A program made the translations under genes and the position numbers. Below the pieces are notes generated by a model. That model was not told where the DNA came from. It saw only the letters and a list, made by a program, of their open reading frames with translations, and searched no databases. Below, piece by piece: positions 34,233-43,009 of a stretch of DNA of 64,000 nucleotides; position 1 is the stretch's first letter, and each line of letters starts with the position of its first letter. Source of the DNA: Regnicoccus frigidus (GTDB taxonomy: Bacteria; Cyanobacteriota; Cyanobacteriia; PCC-6307; Cyanobiaceae); NCBI GenBank assembly GCA_025194985.1, contig JAOANE010000021.1:1-64000 (forward strand), written 5' to 3'.

Positions 34233-34838
34233 TCAGCGGAAGGAATGGACAGCGTCGCGAAGGAAGCCATGCTCCTGAAGTTCCTCGTTCAAGCTGAGCT
34301 CATCGGTGACCCGGTCCACGAAGAGAACACCGGTGAGATGGTCCATCTCGTGCTGAATGCAACGGCCAAGCAAGCCATCGGCCTTGATCCGGCGCGGACG
34401 GCCCTGTTCGTCACGGAAACTGACCTCAACGGCGCTGGGGCGCACCACCGAGAGATACACCCCGGGAATGCTCAAACAACCTTCCTCATAGGTTTCAAGC
34501 GAGGCGCTCGACGAGCCGATCTCCGGATTGATCAACACCAACGGCGGCGTGGCTTGGTTTTCCGGATCGAGATCGATCACCAGCAACTGCTTATGAACTC
34601 CCACCTGGGGAGCGGCCAGGCCGATGCCATGGGCGCTGTACATGCTGCGCAGCATGTTGCGAGCCAGTTCCCGCACCGAGTCGTCGACTTTGCTGATCCT
34701 CTTGGCCGGCTGCCGCAGGGTCTGGTCACCGAGGGTGCGGATGGTCAGAGGGGGAGAGTCGAGCACCTGCTTGGGTACCTGGACGCCACGGCTGGTCTGC
34801 TCCGCCTGGCGGGCCATTTTGGCGAAGCTACTGGCCAA
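34233..34838 (-). CDS. def: peptide deformylase
   Basis: Def removes the formyl group from the initiator methionine. All three motifs are present: GIGLAAPQVG (71-80), EGCLSIPG with metal ligand Cys121, and QHEMDHLTG with His163, catalytic Glu164 and His167. At 201 residues with a 30-residue N-terminal lead it is of the usual cyanobacterial length. It is divergent from the S9 peptidase, 21 bases away. Confidence 0.96.
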   Translation of the reverse strand: MASSFAKMARQAEQTSRGVQVPKQVLDSPPLTIRTLGDQTLRQPAKRISKVDDSVRELARNMLRSMYSAHGIGLAAPQVGVHKQLLVIDLDPENQATPPLVLINPEIGSSSASLETYEEGCLSIPGVYLSVVRPSAVEVSFRDEQGRPRRIKADGLLGRCIQHEMDHLTGVLFVDRVTDELSLNEELQEHGFLRDAVHSFR

Positions 34839-34859
34839 GGCATCACCTGAAACGATGGG

Positions 34860-36839
34860 TTGATTCTAGGAGCCCATGGCAGCGGTAGAACATTGGGCAG
34901 ACCGCTGATCGATGGGCCGCTGGCGGCAACAGCGGTGGTGGGGCGCAGCCCCGCGGTGATCGAGCCCCAGCTGCACCAGGGCGAGCTGTTCTGGCTGGAG
35001 CAAAGGCCCCAGGAGCGGGGGCGGTGCACCTTGCTGTGGCGCCGCAGTCCAGCGGAGCCGGCCATCGAGCTCACCCCCGGGGACTGGAACCTGCGCAGCC
35101 GCGTCCATGGCTTCGGCGGTGGTGCTTACGCGGTGGGATCCAGCCTGGTGGTGTTCAGCCAAGACGGCGACGGCTGCCTCTGGTGCCTGGAGCGGCCCGG
35201 GGGAAAGCGTTCTGAAGCGCCACAGCCACGAAGGCTTACTGCCGCGGCGGAGCGGAGCTTCGGCGATGGCCTGATCGACGAGCGCCGCGGCCGCTGGATC
35301 GGCGTGATGGAAGCCGCCGGTCGCGACCGGCTTGTGGCGGTGCCGCTGGCTGGCGGCGAGCCGCTGGTGTTGCATCCAGCCGCCGACTTCTGCTCTTCCC
35401 CGGTGCTCAGCCCATCGGGCAGCCATCTGGCCTGGCTGGAGTGGCAGCAGCCGTTCATGCCCTGGGAATCCAACCAGCTCTGGTGGGCAACCTTGGCAAG
35501 CGAAGGAAGCCTGGAGCAGGTTCATCCGATCGCCGGTACCGCTTCCAGATCCGGGGTCTGCTCGCTGTTCCAGCCGCTGTGGCTGCCCAATGGCGACTTG
35601 GTGGTGGCCAACGACCGCAGCGGCTGGTGGAACCTCGAACGGCTCGCCGGCGCCGAGCAACTGAAGCCGGCCCGGGAGCCCGCAGCGCCCCTGCCCTGGC
35701 AGCCGCTGCTGCCGATGGAGGCGGAATTCGCCATGCCCCAGTGGGTGGCCGGGATGCGCACCACCGCCTGGGATGGCCACAAGCTCGTCGCGGCCGCCTG
35801 CTTCGCCGGACAGTGGCGGCTGGGGGAGATCAAGCTGCCTGACGCTGGAATCGCGCCGGCGGGCGGAACCTGGCAGCCGATCGAGCTGCCCTTCGATGAC
35901 CTGGCCGGACTCTGGGCCGAGAACGGCCGGCTGGTGGCCGTCGCCAGTGGCCCCAGCAGCGGCGCGGGCCTGCTGGAGCTCGACCTGGCCAGCCGGCGCT
36001 GGAGCCACCGGCCGGCCGCCATCACCAGCGGCGACAGCGCCCCCCCAGTTCTGACGCCAGCGCAGATCAGCCAGCCGCAGCCGCTCTGGTTCGCCGGCCA
36101 CGGCGGCCAGCCCACCCACGCCTGGTACTACCCACCGATTGCTGGCCCCAATCCCAATTCACCCCTGTTGGTGAAGGGCCACAGTGGACCGACAGCCATG
36201 GCCCGCACCGGGTTGAATCTGCTGACACAGTTCTGGACCAGCCGTGGCTGGGGTGTGTTGGACGTCAACTACGGCGGCTCCACCGGCTTCGGGCGGGCCT
36301 ACCGCCGGCGGCTCGACGGTCAGTGGGGCGTGGTCGATGTGGCCGACTGCGCCGCCGCCGCCGGCAGCGTGGTGGCCGCCGGCAAGGCCAGCGCCGCGCG
36401 GGTGGCGATTGAGGGGGGCAGTGCCGGCGGCTTCACCGTGCTGGCGGCGCTTTGTTTCACCGAAACCTTCAGCGCCGGCGCCTGCCGCTATGGCGTGGCC
36501 GATCTGGCCGCCCTGGCTCAAGACACCCACCGCTTCGAGGCCCACTACCTCGATGGGCTGGTCGGTCCGTGGCCGGAGGCGAAGGCGCTCTATGAGCAGC
36601 GCTCACCCCTGCTGCATGCCGATGCGATTCACTGCCCCGTGATCTTTTTCCAGGGTCTTCAGGACACCGTGGTGCCACCGGCTCAGACCGAGAAGATGGC
36701 CCTGGCACTGAGCAACAACGGCGTGCCGGTGGAGGTGCATCGCTTCAGCGAGGAAGGCCATGGCTTCCGCAGCGGGCCGGTGCAGGTGGAGGTTCTGGAG
36801 GCCACGGAGGCGTTCTTTCGCCGCCACTTCGCCCTGTGA
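34860..36839 (+). CDS. prolyl oligopeptidase family serine peptidase (S9)
   Basis: The frame opens at TTG 34860; TTG 34893 is an equally possible start. The N-terminal 400 residues form a beta-propeller (repeats such as LSPSGSHLAWLEW and WLPNGDLVVANDRSGWWNLER). The C-terminal alpha/beta-hydrolase domain has LLVKGHSGPTAM, nucleophile Ser in GGSAGGFTVLAAL (about residue 520), Asp in FFQGLQDTVVPP and His in EEGHGFRSG. It should cleave short peptides in the cytoplasm, since no signal peptide is seen. It overlaps the next gene by 4 bases (GTGA). Confidence 0.9.
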   Translation: MILGAHGSGRTLGRPLIDGPLAATAVVGRSPAVIEPQLHQGELFWLEQRPQERGRCTLLWRRSPAEPAIELTPGDWNLRSRVHGFGGGAYAVGSSLVVFSQDGDGCLWCLERPGGKRSEAPQPRRLTAAAERSFGDGLIDERRGRWIGVMEAAGRDRLVAVPLAGGEPLVLHPAADFCSSPVLSPSGSHLAWLEWQQPFMPWESNQLWWATLASEGSLEQVHPIAGTASRSGVCSLFQPLWLPNGDLVVANDRSGWWNLERLAGAEQLKPAREPAAPLPWQPLLPMEAEFAMPQWVAGMRTTAWDGHKLVAAACFAGQWRLGEIKLPDAGIAPAGGTWQPIELPFDDLAGLWAENGRLVAVASGPSSGAGLLELDLASRRWSHRPAAITSGDSAPPVLTPAQISQPQPLWFAGHGGQPTHAWYYPPIAGPNPNSPLLVKGHSGPTAMARTGLNLLTQFWTSRGWGVLDVNYGGSTGFGRAYRRRLDGQWGVVDVADCAAAAGSVVAAGKASAARVAIEGGSAGGFTVLAALCFTETFSAGACRYGVADLAALAQDTHRFEAHYLDGLVGPWPEAKALYEQRSPLLHADAIHCPVIFFQGLQDTVVPPAQTEKMALALSNNGVPVEVHRFSEEGHGFRSGPVQVEVLEATEAFFRRHFAL

Positions 36840-38254
36840 GCGTTCCTGCAGCCTGGCTGGGGCCAGCCAGCGGATTCGGCTGGTTGCTGATCAGCACAGT
36901 CGACCTGGTGATCCTGCTGATCATCGGGCGCCTGATCGGCAGCCAGCTGGGCATGAAGCGCTGGGGTCTGCCGGAGGCCCTGCTCGCCGGTGCGCTGGGC
37001 TTGATCGTGGCGCCCAACGGCCCGCTGCCCCTGCTTCCCCCTGAGGTGATCGAGCTCTGGGGCCAGTTGCCCCTGCCCTTGCTCACCCTGGTGTTCGCCA
37101 CCCTGCTGCTGAGCAAACCGTTGCCCAGGCTCGGGGGGCTGTGGCGACCGCTCTCCGGCCAGGTGCTGCTGTCGCTGACCATGGCCTTCGGCCAGTACCT
37201 GGTTGGCGGCCTGCTCGTGCTGCTGGTGCTGCAGCCCCTGCTGGGGATGAGCCCGATGCTGGCTTTGTTGATCGAGGTGGCCTACGAAGGCGGCCATGGC
37301 TCGGCTGCCGCCATGGGCCCCACCTACGAGCGTTTGGGGCTGGAAGGGGCGCAGGCCCTCGGCCTGGCGATGGCCACGCTGGGGCTGCTGTCCTCCACCG
37401 TGGTGGGCGGCCTGATCGTGGTGCTGGCCCGGGAGCGTCGCTGGCTCACCTTTGGCGACGCCCTGCCCCTGCAAGTTGCGCTGGAGTTGGTGGTTGAAGA
37501 AACGCCGCCGCTTGAGGCGATCCCCATCGATGCCCCACTGGAGGAAGGAACGGTGGAGGTGCCGGCCTTCTGGCAACAGGGGGCCGATGGGGCGGTGAAT
37601 CTGGCCCTGGCCGGTGCGGCGGTGGTGCTGGGCTGGTTGCTGCTGCATGGCCTGCAATGGGGAGCCGACAAGAGCGGGGGCGTCTTTGCCCTGGTGATCG
37701 ATGCCCTGCCGGTGTTCCCGCTGGCGCTGGTGGGTTCGCTGCTGGTGCGGCTGGTCCTGGAGACCAGCGGCCAGACCCGCTGGGTTTCCACCCCGTTCCA
37801 GAGCCAGACCGCCACGGTCTCGGCGGATCTGCTGATCACCGCGGCCACGGCCTGCCTGGAGCTGGGCCTGCTGCTGGCGGACTGGCTACCGCTGAGCCTG
37901 CTGGCCCTGGCCGGACTGCTCTGGAACCTGGCCGTGCTGCTGCTGCTGGCGCCGCGGATCCTGCCGCCCGATTGGTTCGAGCGGGGCATCCTCGAATTCG
38001 GCCAGGCCACGGGCGTGGCGGCGAGTGGGCTGCTGCTGCTGCGCATGGCCGACCCCGACGACCGCAGCGAGGCTGTGACGGCCTTCTCGATCAAACAGTT
38101 GCTGCTGCAGCCCCTGCTCGCCGGCGGCGTGATCACGGTGGTGGCGCCGCTGGTGGTGGACGGCTGGGGCCTTCAGGCCTGGACCGGCCTCTGCCTGGCC
38201 CTGGTGTCGCTCTGGATCGGCCTCGGCCTTTGGCTGCGGCGTGCTTTTGGCTGA
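36836..38254 (+). CDS. GltS-like sodium/glutamate symporter family protein
   Basis: From GTG 36836, about twelve hydrophobic segments, including DLVILLIIGRLIGSQLG, a re-entrant VAYEGGHGSAAAMGPTYERLG and FGQATGVAASGLLLLRMADP. The GGHGSA and GxATGVAASG elements correspond to the paired inverted-repeat pores of the GltS family. That family imports glutamate with sodium; substrate here is inferred. Coupling with an S9 peptidase by a 4-base overlap suggests peptide breakdown followed by amino-acid uptake or export. Confidence 0.78.
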   Translation: MSVPAAWLGPASGFGWLLISTVDLVILLIIGRLIGSQLGMKRWGLPEALLAGALGLIVAPNGPLPLLPPEVIELWGQLPLPLLTLVFATLLLSKPLPRLGGLWRPLSGQVLLSLTMAFGQYLVGGLLVLLVLQPLLGMSPMLALLIEVAYEGGHGSAAAMGPTYERLGLEGAQALGLAMATLGLLSSTVVGGLIVVLARERRWLTFGDALPLQVALELVVEETPPLEAIPIDAPLEEGTVEVPAFWQQGADGAVNLALAGAAVVLGWLLLHGLQWGADKSGGVFALVIDALPVFPLALVGSLLVRLVLETSGQTRWVSTPFQSQTATVSADLLITAATACLELGLLLADWLPLSLLALAGLLWNLAVLLLLAPRILPPDWFERGILEFGQATGVAASGLLLLRMADPDDRSEAVTAFSIKQLLLQPLLAGGVITVVAPLVVDGWGLQAWTGLCLALVSLWIGLGLWLRRAFG

Positions 38255-38276
38255 GCCGGGCCTTTAGCCAGAGCTT

Positions 38277-40406
38277 TCAGCGCACCATCGCCGCCACGTT
38301 GCCCCCATCCACCGTCAGCACGGCACCGGTGGTGCGCGCCAAGGCGGCCAGGGCAACGAAGGCCTCGGCCACGTCGCTGGCGGCCACCTCCTGGCCCAGC
38401 AGGTTGCCGGCCATGTAGGTCGCGGTGCTCACCCCCCGGGCCGTGGCGCGGGCCTGGATCATGGCGTCGTCGAGGAGGCCGGAGCGAATCCGATCGGCGT
38501 TGATCGCGTTGGCACGGATGCCCTCGCCGCCGCCCTCCAGGGCGTACTGGCGCATCAGGGCCAGCAGGGCCGCTTTGGCGATGCCGTAGGCACCGAAATT
38601 GGCGCCAGGGTTGAGCGCCTGCTTGCTCACGTTGAACAGCAGCTGGCCGCCGAAGCCCTGGGCGCGAAAGATGGCCACCGCCGCTTGGGCAACGGTTTGA
38701 TGGGCAAAGAAATTGAGCTCGAAACTGGCCCGCAGCTCGGCCGCGGCCAGCTCGGCGATGGCGCCGGTCCAGGCGGCGCCGGCATTGGAGACCACAACGT
38801 CGAGGCCACCGAAGCGGGCGCAGATGGAGGCGAGCGCGGCGTTCACCTGATCGGGATCGGTGAGGTCGCAGGCCAGGCCGAGGGCGCGCGGGCCGCAGCT
38901 GGCCGCCACCGCCAGCGCCGCAGGGCCATCGCGATCGAGCACGGCCAGCTCAGCGCCCTGGGCCGCGAACGCCCGGGCCGTGGCCGCACCGATCGCGCCA
39001 CCGCCGCCCGTCACCACTACCACCTGCCGGGCCAGGGCGGGCTCTGATCCCTTGCCGAGCTTGGCCTGCTCCAGGCTCCAGTACTCCATCTCAAAGGTGT
39101 CGTCTTCGCCCACCGGCGCGAAGCGGCCCAGGGCTTCGGCGGCTAGCAGGGTTCGGGCCCAGACCTCACCGATGTCGGCCGCCACCGCCGCCTCAGCGCT
39201 GCTGCGGCCGATCCCAACCAGGCCCAGACCGGGAATGGCGATCAGCCGGGGAAGGGAATCCAGCCGGGTGCGACCTCCCCCGAGCCGCTGGTCCTGCCGC
39301 TCGAAGTAGGCCCGGTAGGCCTGGATGTAGACCTCCAGCGCCTCAGCGGCCGCCAGGCTCCAGGCCGCCAGGCTTGGAGAATCTGAACCGGTATCTGGGC
39401 CATCGCTATCGAGGCTGGCGACTGGGTTTGGGGCAGGCGGCGCGGCCGGCAGCACCAGGGGGCCGGCCTTGGTGCGGATCACATGGTCGGGGGTGGCCAC
39501 ACCGCAGCTGGCCCAGCGGCTGAGGCGCTGGTCGTTGACCAGCTCCAGGGCAGGGGCGGAGCTGCGGCAATCCAGCAGCCAGCGGCCGGGTGCCGCCTCG
39601 GGCCCGGCGGCCCGGTGCAGCAAACCACGCAACACCGGAAGCAACGCCGACGCAGGCGTGGGGCGCGACGGCACGGCCGCCGGCAGGATGCGCCGCTCCG
39701 CCTGGCTGAGGAGCTCTTCGGCGGCCTGCACCAGCCTGATCATGCGGTCGTAGCTCTGCTCCGCGGTGGCGCCAAACGAAAACAGGCCGTGCTGGAGCAA
39801 CACCAGGCCTTCGATCTCGGCACCACCGGCCGCGGCCGCTTCATAGGCCTCGGCGGCGGCCTTGGCCAGGGCGAAACCGGGCATCACATAGGGAACCAAG
39901 GCCACTCGATCGCCATAGACCTCCTGGCAGAGTTCCGCCGCATTCGGTTGATCGGCCAGGGCCAGCAGGGCGATCGCGTGGGTGTGGTCGATGAAGGTGT
40001 GCGGCAAAAAGGCATGCAACAGGGCCTCCACTGATGGGTTGGGAGCCTTCGGATCGATCAGGTTCTGGCGCTGGGCCGCCACCATCGCCTCGTCGGAGAG
40101 GGCATCGAGGCCCCGAAGCTGCTGGAGGGGCTCAAGCCGCACCGCCGGATGGCCAGGAGGTTCAATCGTGGCCAGATCCCAGCCGCTGCCCTTGACCCGC
40201 AGCACCGGGATTGTTTCGCCCAGCAACCCGCAAACACTCGTTTTCACCGACGTGTTGCCACCGCCATGGAGCACGAGGTCGGGATCGGCACCCAGCAACC
40301 GGGCCGAATAGGTGCGCAGGGCGAGCTCTTCGCTGATCCCCTCGGCGCCGTAATGATCAATCGCGCGGCGGGCAGCGGCAGCCGACCAGCGGTGTTGCGT
40401 CGGCAT
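38277..40406 (-). CDS. bifunctional class II aldolase / short-chain dehydrogenase
   Basis: The 709-residue fusion has an N-terminal class II (FucA/RhaD-like) aldolase domain: LVLHGGGNTSVKT, the zinc His pair in FIDHTHAIALLA and a further His in LVLLQHGLFSFG. From about residue 460 comes a short-chain dehydrogenase domain with Rossmann motif VTGGGGAIGAATA, NAGAAWTG and catalytic Tyr/Lys in YGIAK. Aldolase-dehydrogenase fusions usually split rhamnulose-1-phosphate and process the aldehyde. Here the next gene upstream is mtnA, 30 bases away, pointing to a 5-deoxypentulose-1-phosphate or methylthioribulose-1-phosphate substrate. Substrate is inference. Confidence 0.88.
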   Translation of the reverse strand: MPTQHRWSAAAARRAIDHYGAEGISEELALRTYSARLLGADPDLVLHGGGNTSVKTSVCGLLGETIPVLRVKGSGWDLATIEPPGHPAVRLEPLQQLRGLDALSDEAMVAAQRQNLIDPKAPNPSVEALLHAFLPHTFIDHTHAIALLALADQPNAAELCQEVYGDRVALVPYVMPGFALAKAAAEAYEAAAAGGAEIEGLVLLQHGLFSFGATAEQSYDRMIRLVQAAEELLSQAERRILPAAVPSRPTPASALLPVLRGLLHRAAGPEAAPGRWLLDCRSSAPALELVNDQRLSRWASCGVATPDHVIRTKAGPLVLPAAPPAPNPVASLDSDGPDTGSDSPSLAAWSLAAAEALEVYIQAYRAYFERQDQRLGGGRTRLDSLPRLIAIPGLGLVGIGRSSAEAAVAADIGEVWARTLLAAEALGRFAPVGEDDTFEMEYWSLEQAKLGKGSEPALARQVVVVTGGGGAIGAATARAFAAQGAELAVLDRDGPAALAVAASCGPRALGLACDLTDPDQVNAALASICARFGGLDVVVSNAGAAWTGAIAELAAAELRASFELNFFAHQTVAQAAVAIFRAQGFGGQLLFNVSKQALNPGANFGAYGIAKAALLALMRQYALEGGGEGIRANAINADRIRSGLLDDAMIQARATARGVSTATYMAGNLLGQEVAASDVAEAFVALAALARTTGAVLTVDGGNVAAMVR

Positions 40407-40436
40407 CGGCCGGGAGCTGCGGGAGTGAGGGCGAGG

Positions 40437-41582
40437 CTACGGGGCGCCAGCCGCTCCTGCTGATTCCCTTGCGTATAAGGCGCGCAAGCCCGCCTCACTC
40501 GCCTCAGCCACGCCCCGCTCGGTGATCAATCCAGTGACCAGCCGGGCCGGGGTGACATCAAAGGCAGGATTGAAGCCAATGGTGCCGGCGGGGGTGAGTT
40601 GCACGCAGCTGAGAACATCCGCAGAGGAATCAGCTGCGTTCGGTTGAGACAGGCCTGAAATGCAGGTCACCTCGTCAGGGGAGCGGGCCTCAATCGGAAT
40701 TTCCGCCACACCATCGGCAAGGGTCCAGTCGATCGTGGAAGCCGGCAGGGCCACGTAGAAGGGGACGCCGTTGTCGAAGGCGGCGAGGGCTTTGAGATAG
40801 GTACCGATCTTGTTGCAGACGTCGCCCGTGCGGGTGGTGCGATCGGTGCCGACGATCACCGCATCCACCAGTCCGTGCTGCATCAGGTGGCCACCGGCGT
40901 TGTCGACGATCACGGTGTGGGGAACGCCCTCGCGGCCGAGCTCGAAGGCCGTGAGGCTGGCACCCTGGTTGCGGGGGCGGGTTTCATCCACCCAGACATG
41001 GATGGACAGGCCAGCGCGGTGGGCCTTGTAGATGGGGGCGAGGGCCGTGCCCCAATCAACGGTGGCGAGCCAACCGGCGTTGCAGTGGGTGAGAACGTTG
41101 AGCGGTTCGTGATGCCGCTCACTCGGGCGGGCAGCTGCGATCGAGCGGAACAACGCAAGCCCGTGGTCGCCGATCGCCTCGCACATCAGCACATCTTCTT
41201 CGGCAATGGCAGCGGCCTCTGCCGCCGCCGCGGCAGCCCGCTCGGCCGGTGGCAGCGGTGCCACCCGATCGCGCACACGCTCCAACGCCCAGCGCAGGTT
41301 GATGGCCGTGGGGCGGGTGGCGTTGAGCTGCTCAAACGCGGCAGCCAGGGAGGCATCGCAAGGATCCGCCTGCAGGGCCAGCATCAGGCCATAGGCGCCG
41401 GTGACGCCGATCAAGGGCGCACCGCGCACCACCATCGTGGCGATCGCCTCGGCGGCCTGATCAAGGGTGGTGAGTGAGCGCGTGCTGAAGCGGTGGGGCA
41501 ACTGGGTCTGATCGATCACGCCCACCGAGCGACCGCCCTGCTCCAACCAGATTGTGCGCCAGGACTTGCCGTCGATGTTCAT
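40437..41582 (-). CDS. mtnA: S-methyl-5-thioribose-1-phosphate isomerase
   Basis: MtnA isomerises methylthioribose-1-phosphate to the ribulose form in methionine salvage; some homologues also act on 5-deoxyribose-1-phosphate. The 381-residue protein has the catalytic Cys167 in NVLTHCNAGWLATVDWGTAL and Asp247 in VGTDRTTRTGDVCNKIGTY, with GAPLIGVTGAYG near the start. These distinguish it from eIF2B-like relatives. It lies directly upstream of the aldolase-dehydrogenase fusion in one probable operon. No other mtn gene is in the window. Confidence 0.93.
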   Translation of the reverse strand: MNIDGKSWRTIWLEQGGRSVGVIDQTQLPHRFSTRSLTTLDQAAEAIATMVVRGAPLIGVTGAYGLMLALQADPCDASLAAAFEQLNATRPTAINLRWALERVRDRVAPLPPAERAAAAAAEAAAIAEEDVLMCEAIGDHGLALFRSIAAARPSERHHEPLNVLTHCNAGWLATVDWGTALAPIYKAHRAGLSIHVWVDETRPRNQGASLTAFELGREGVPHTVIVDNAGGHLMQHGLVDAVIVGTDRTTRTGDVCNKIGTYLKALAAFDNGVPFYVALPASTIDWTLADGVAEIPIEARSPDEVTCISGLSQPNAADSSADVLSCVQLTPAGTIGFNPAFDVTPARLVTGLITERGVAEASEAGLRALYARESAGAAGAP

Positions 41583-41680
41583 CGGATCCTGCCTGCGCCC
41601 AAAAGCTGGCTCATGCTGCCAAACCGGCTGCCATCGCCGACATGGCGAAGATCACGGCGACAGCGTTTGGTCTCAACTGG

Positions 41681-41968
41681 TTACGGGGCTTCTGCGTGGA
41701 AAAACTCAACAAAGAAGCGCACTTGCCCCTTTGGCTTCACTTCATGCAGCCATGCAGGCTCTACAACTCCCGGCGTGCCTGGGGAAAGCATCACCTCCTC
41801 AACTTCGGGCTCCAGCATCCGATAGAGCAACTCCCCCTCAAGAACCACGATTTTCGCCCAAACCCCTTCTTTGGTTTGGTGCCCACGCAACAACCCCTGT
41901 GGCACCGTGTCTTCAGAAAATTCTGATGTTCGGCTATAAGAGACAAGATTTTCTGGCATTTTCTTCAT
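41681..41968 (-). CDS. DUF1971 (TehB-associated) small cupin-like protein
   Basis: The 95-residue protein reads MPENLVSYSRTSEFSEDTVP, then GLLRGHQTKEGVWAKIVVLEGEL and GVVEPAWLHEVKPKGQVRFFVEFF. This matches the DUF1971 domain found alone or at the N-terminus of TehB tellurite-resistance methyltransferases; the fold is a cupin with conserved His/Glu. No TehB is nearby. Start could be Met1 or Met4. It lies at the edge of the lower-GC accessory patch. Confidence 0.82.
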   Translation of the reverse strand: MKKMPENLVSYSRTSEFSEDTVPQGLLRGHQTKEGVWAKIVVLEGELLYRMLEPEVEEVMLSPGTPGVVEPAWLHEVKPKGQVRFFVEFFHAEAP

Positions 41969-42324
41969 GGGTTAAGCTCCAGTTTCAAGCTGCCGCAGGT
42001 ATTTCTCGGCGGCGGCGTCAACAATAAGCTCAACGGATGAGGCGCATTGGCGCAACTGATTTAGCGCCAATCTATTCGCACAACTTCTGGCTGCCTCATC
42101 CAAATAGTTGTCTCAAGCCAGCAACATCAATTTTCGCTAAGCGTACCAGCTCATCAACCTAGATCACTTCTGCATAGCCGTCGGAGCGAGGCTTTTATCT
42201 ATAAAGATTTTTCTGCTTTCTTAGCCAAATGCTCAAGATTAGCGGCGGGGAGAAGTCCAATGCATCCATAAGGCACCTTTGGACCAGGCCGCTGGATCTT
42301 GATGTTGGACAGCCGTTGAGTTCG
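41969..42324. other. gene-poor lower-GC stretch
   Basis: No supportable gene. On the minus strand the frame that follows the hicA stop stays open for about 41 codons and ends PAANLEHLAKKAEKSL at roughly 42200. This looks protein-like but matches nothing I recognise. The rest is stop-rich and noticeably poorer in GC than the flanks, consistent with decayed foreign sequence. Confidence 0.4.
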
Positions 42325-42546
42325 TCATAGAAGGTCTTGCAATCCAATTCGTGAGAGCTTGATATCACGAAGGATGCTTGCCTAGAGACCAGGCCCCAGA
42401 GTTTCATTGGAATGTACCGGAACAACTGTTGTTCTTCCGTCCGGGTGCTTAAGGAAACGGTGGCTACCTCTGACCCTGATTTCTTCAAAACCAATTCTCA
42501 TCAAGGCTGCGATGTGGATTTTGCCTGAAAACCGCAGAATATCTCG
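42325..42546 (-). pseudogene. hicA: hicA toxin pseudogene with in-frame amber stop
   Basis: Immediately after the hicB stop, in the same frame, the minus strand encodes a full HicA-like sequence: SGKIHIAALMRIGFEEIRVR, the catalytic-His block GSHRFLKHPDGRTTVVPVHS, then NETLGPGL. A TAG follows at 42382-42384, and beyond it ASILRDIKLSRIGLQDLL to TGA at 42325. HicA is an mRNA-cleaving toxin with a dsRBD-like fold. The amber codon replaces a conserved Leu position, and no standard start codon lies at the normal N-terminus (ATT/CTG there; ATG only at residue 20). I read it as an inactivated toxin. Confidence 0.82.
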
Positions 42547-42762
42547 TCACACTTCTACTGTCACTCTCTGTACTCCTACAAAATCAAGTAACTCAGGATC
42601 CGTGCCAGCAACCTCAATGCAAAGCTCAATGGCTTCCTTGATTCGCTCAATTAATTGATCTAGCGATTTAGATTGCGTATGGCAACCTGGTAGGGCAGGG
42701 ACGGTCGCTACGAAAAACCCTTCTGAATCTTTTTCGACTACTACGTCAAACTGTCTAGACAT
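42547..42762 (-). CDS. hicB: HicB family antitoxin
   Basis: Seventy-one residues from ATG 42762 (an ATG three codons earlier is also possible): FDVVVEKDSEGFFVATVPAL followed by PGCHTQSKSLDQLIERIKEAIELCIE, the partial RNase-H-like fold of HicB. HicB neutralises HicA by binding it. No DNA-binding ribbon or helix-turn-helix tail is present, so this is the short form. The partner toxin directly downstream is broken, leaving an orphan antitoxin. Confidence 0.88.
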   Translation of the reverse strand: MSRQFDVVVEKDSEGFFVATVPALPGCHTQSKSLDQLIERIKEAIELCIEVAGTDPELLDFVGVQRVTVEV

Positions 42763-42771
42763 TGAAGACAC

Positions 42772-43009
42772 CTCCTCAAATTACTCTAGCTGCTTCGCCG
42801 CGGAGTGGTAAAGGGGCTCCACTTACCGGTCTGTCAAACTTGTCATTGGACGGTTCTGAGAACCAGCCTGCTTGGTACCGCTGCTTCCGTGAACCCTGCT
42901 GATTGCGCGGTTACTTCTTCGTCAGAACCCAGTCGAATTCGAGATCCTCAGGATCCGCAAGCACTGCCCGCCCGTCGTTCCTTGGTCAGAGAAGCACATG
43001 TTTGTTTTG
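42772..43009. other. non-coding gap between hicB and the integrase remnant
   Basis: I see no gene, tRNA or convincing attC/attI site here. Short open frames on the plus strand show no recognisable protein features. It probably holds the hicB promoter on the minus strand. Confidence 0.5.

Noticed and set aside
42195..42494. 99-residue minus-strand ORF across hicA
   Set aside because: It is out of frame with the convincing HicA sequence and shows no domain.
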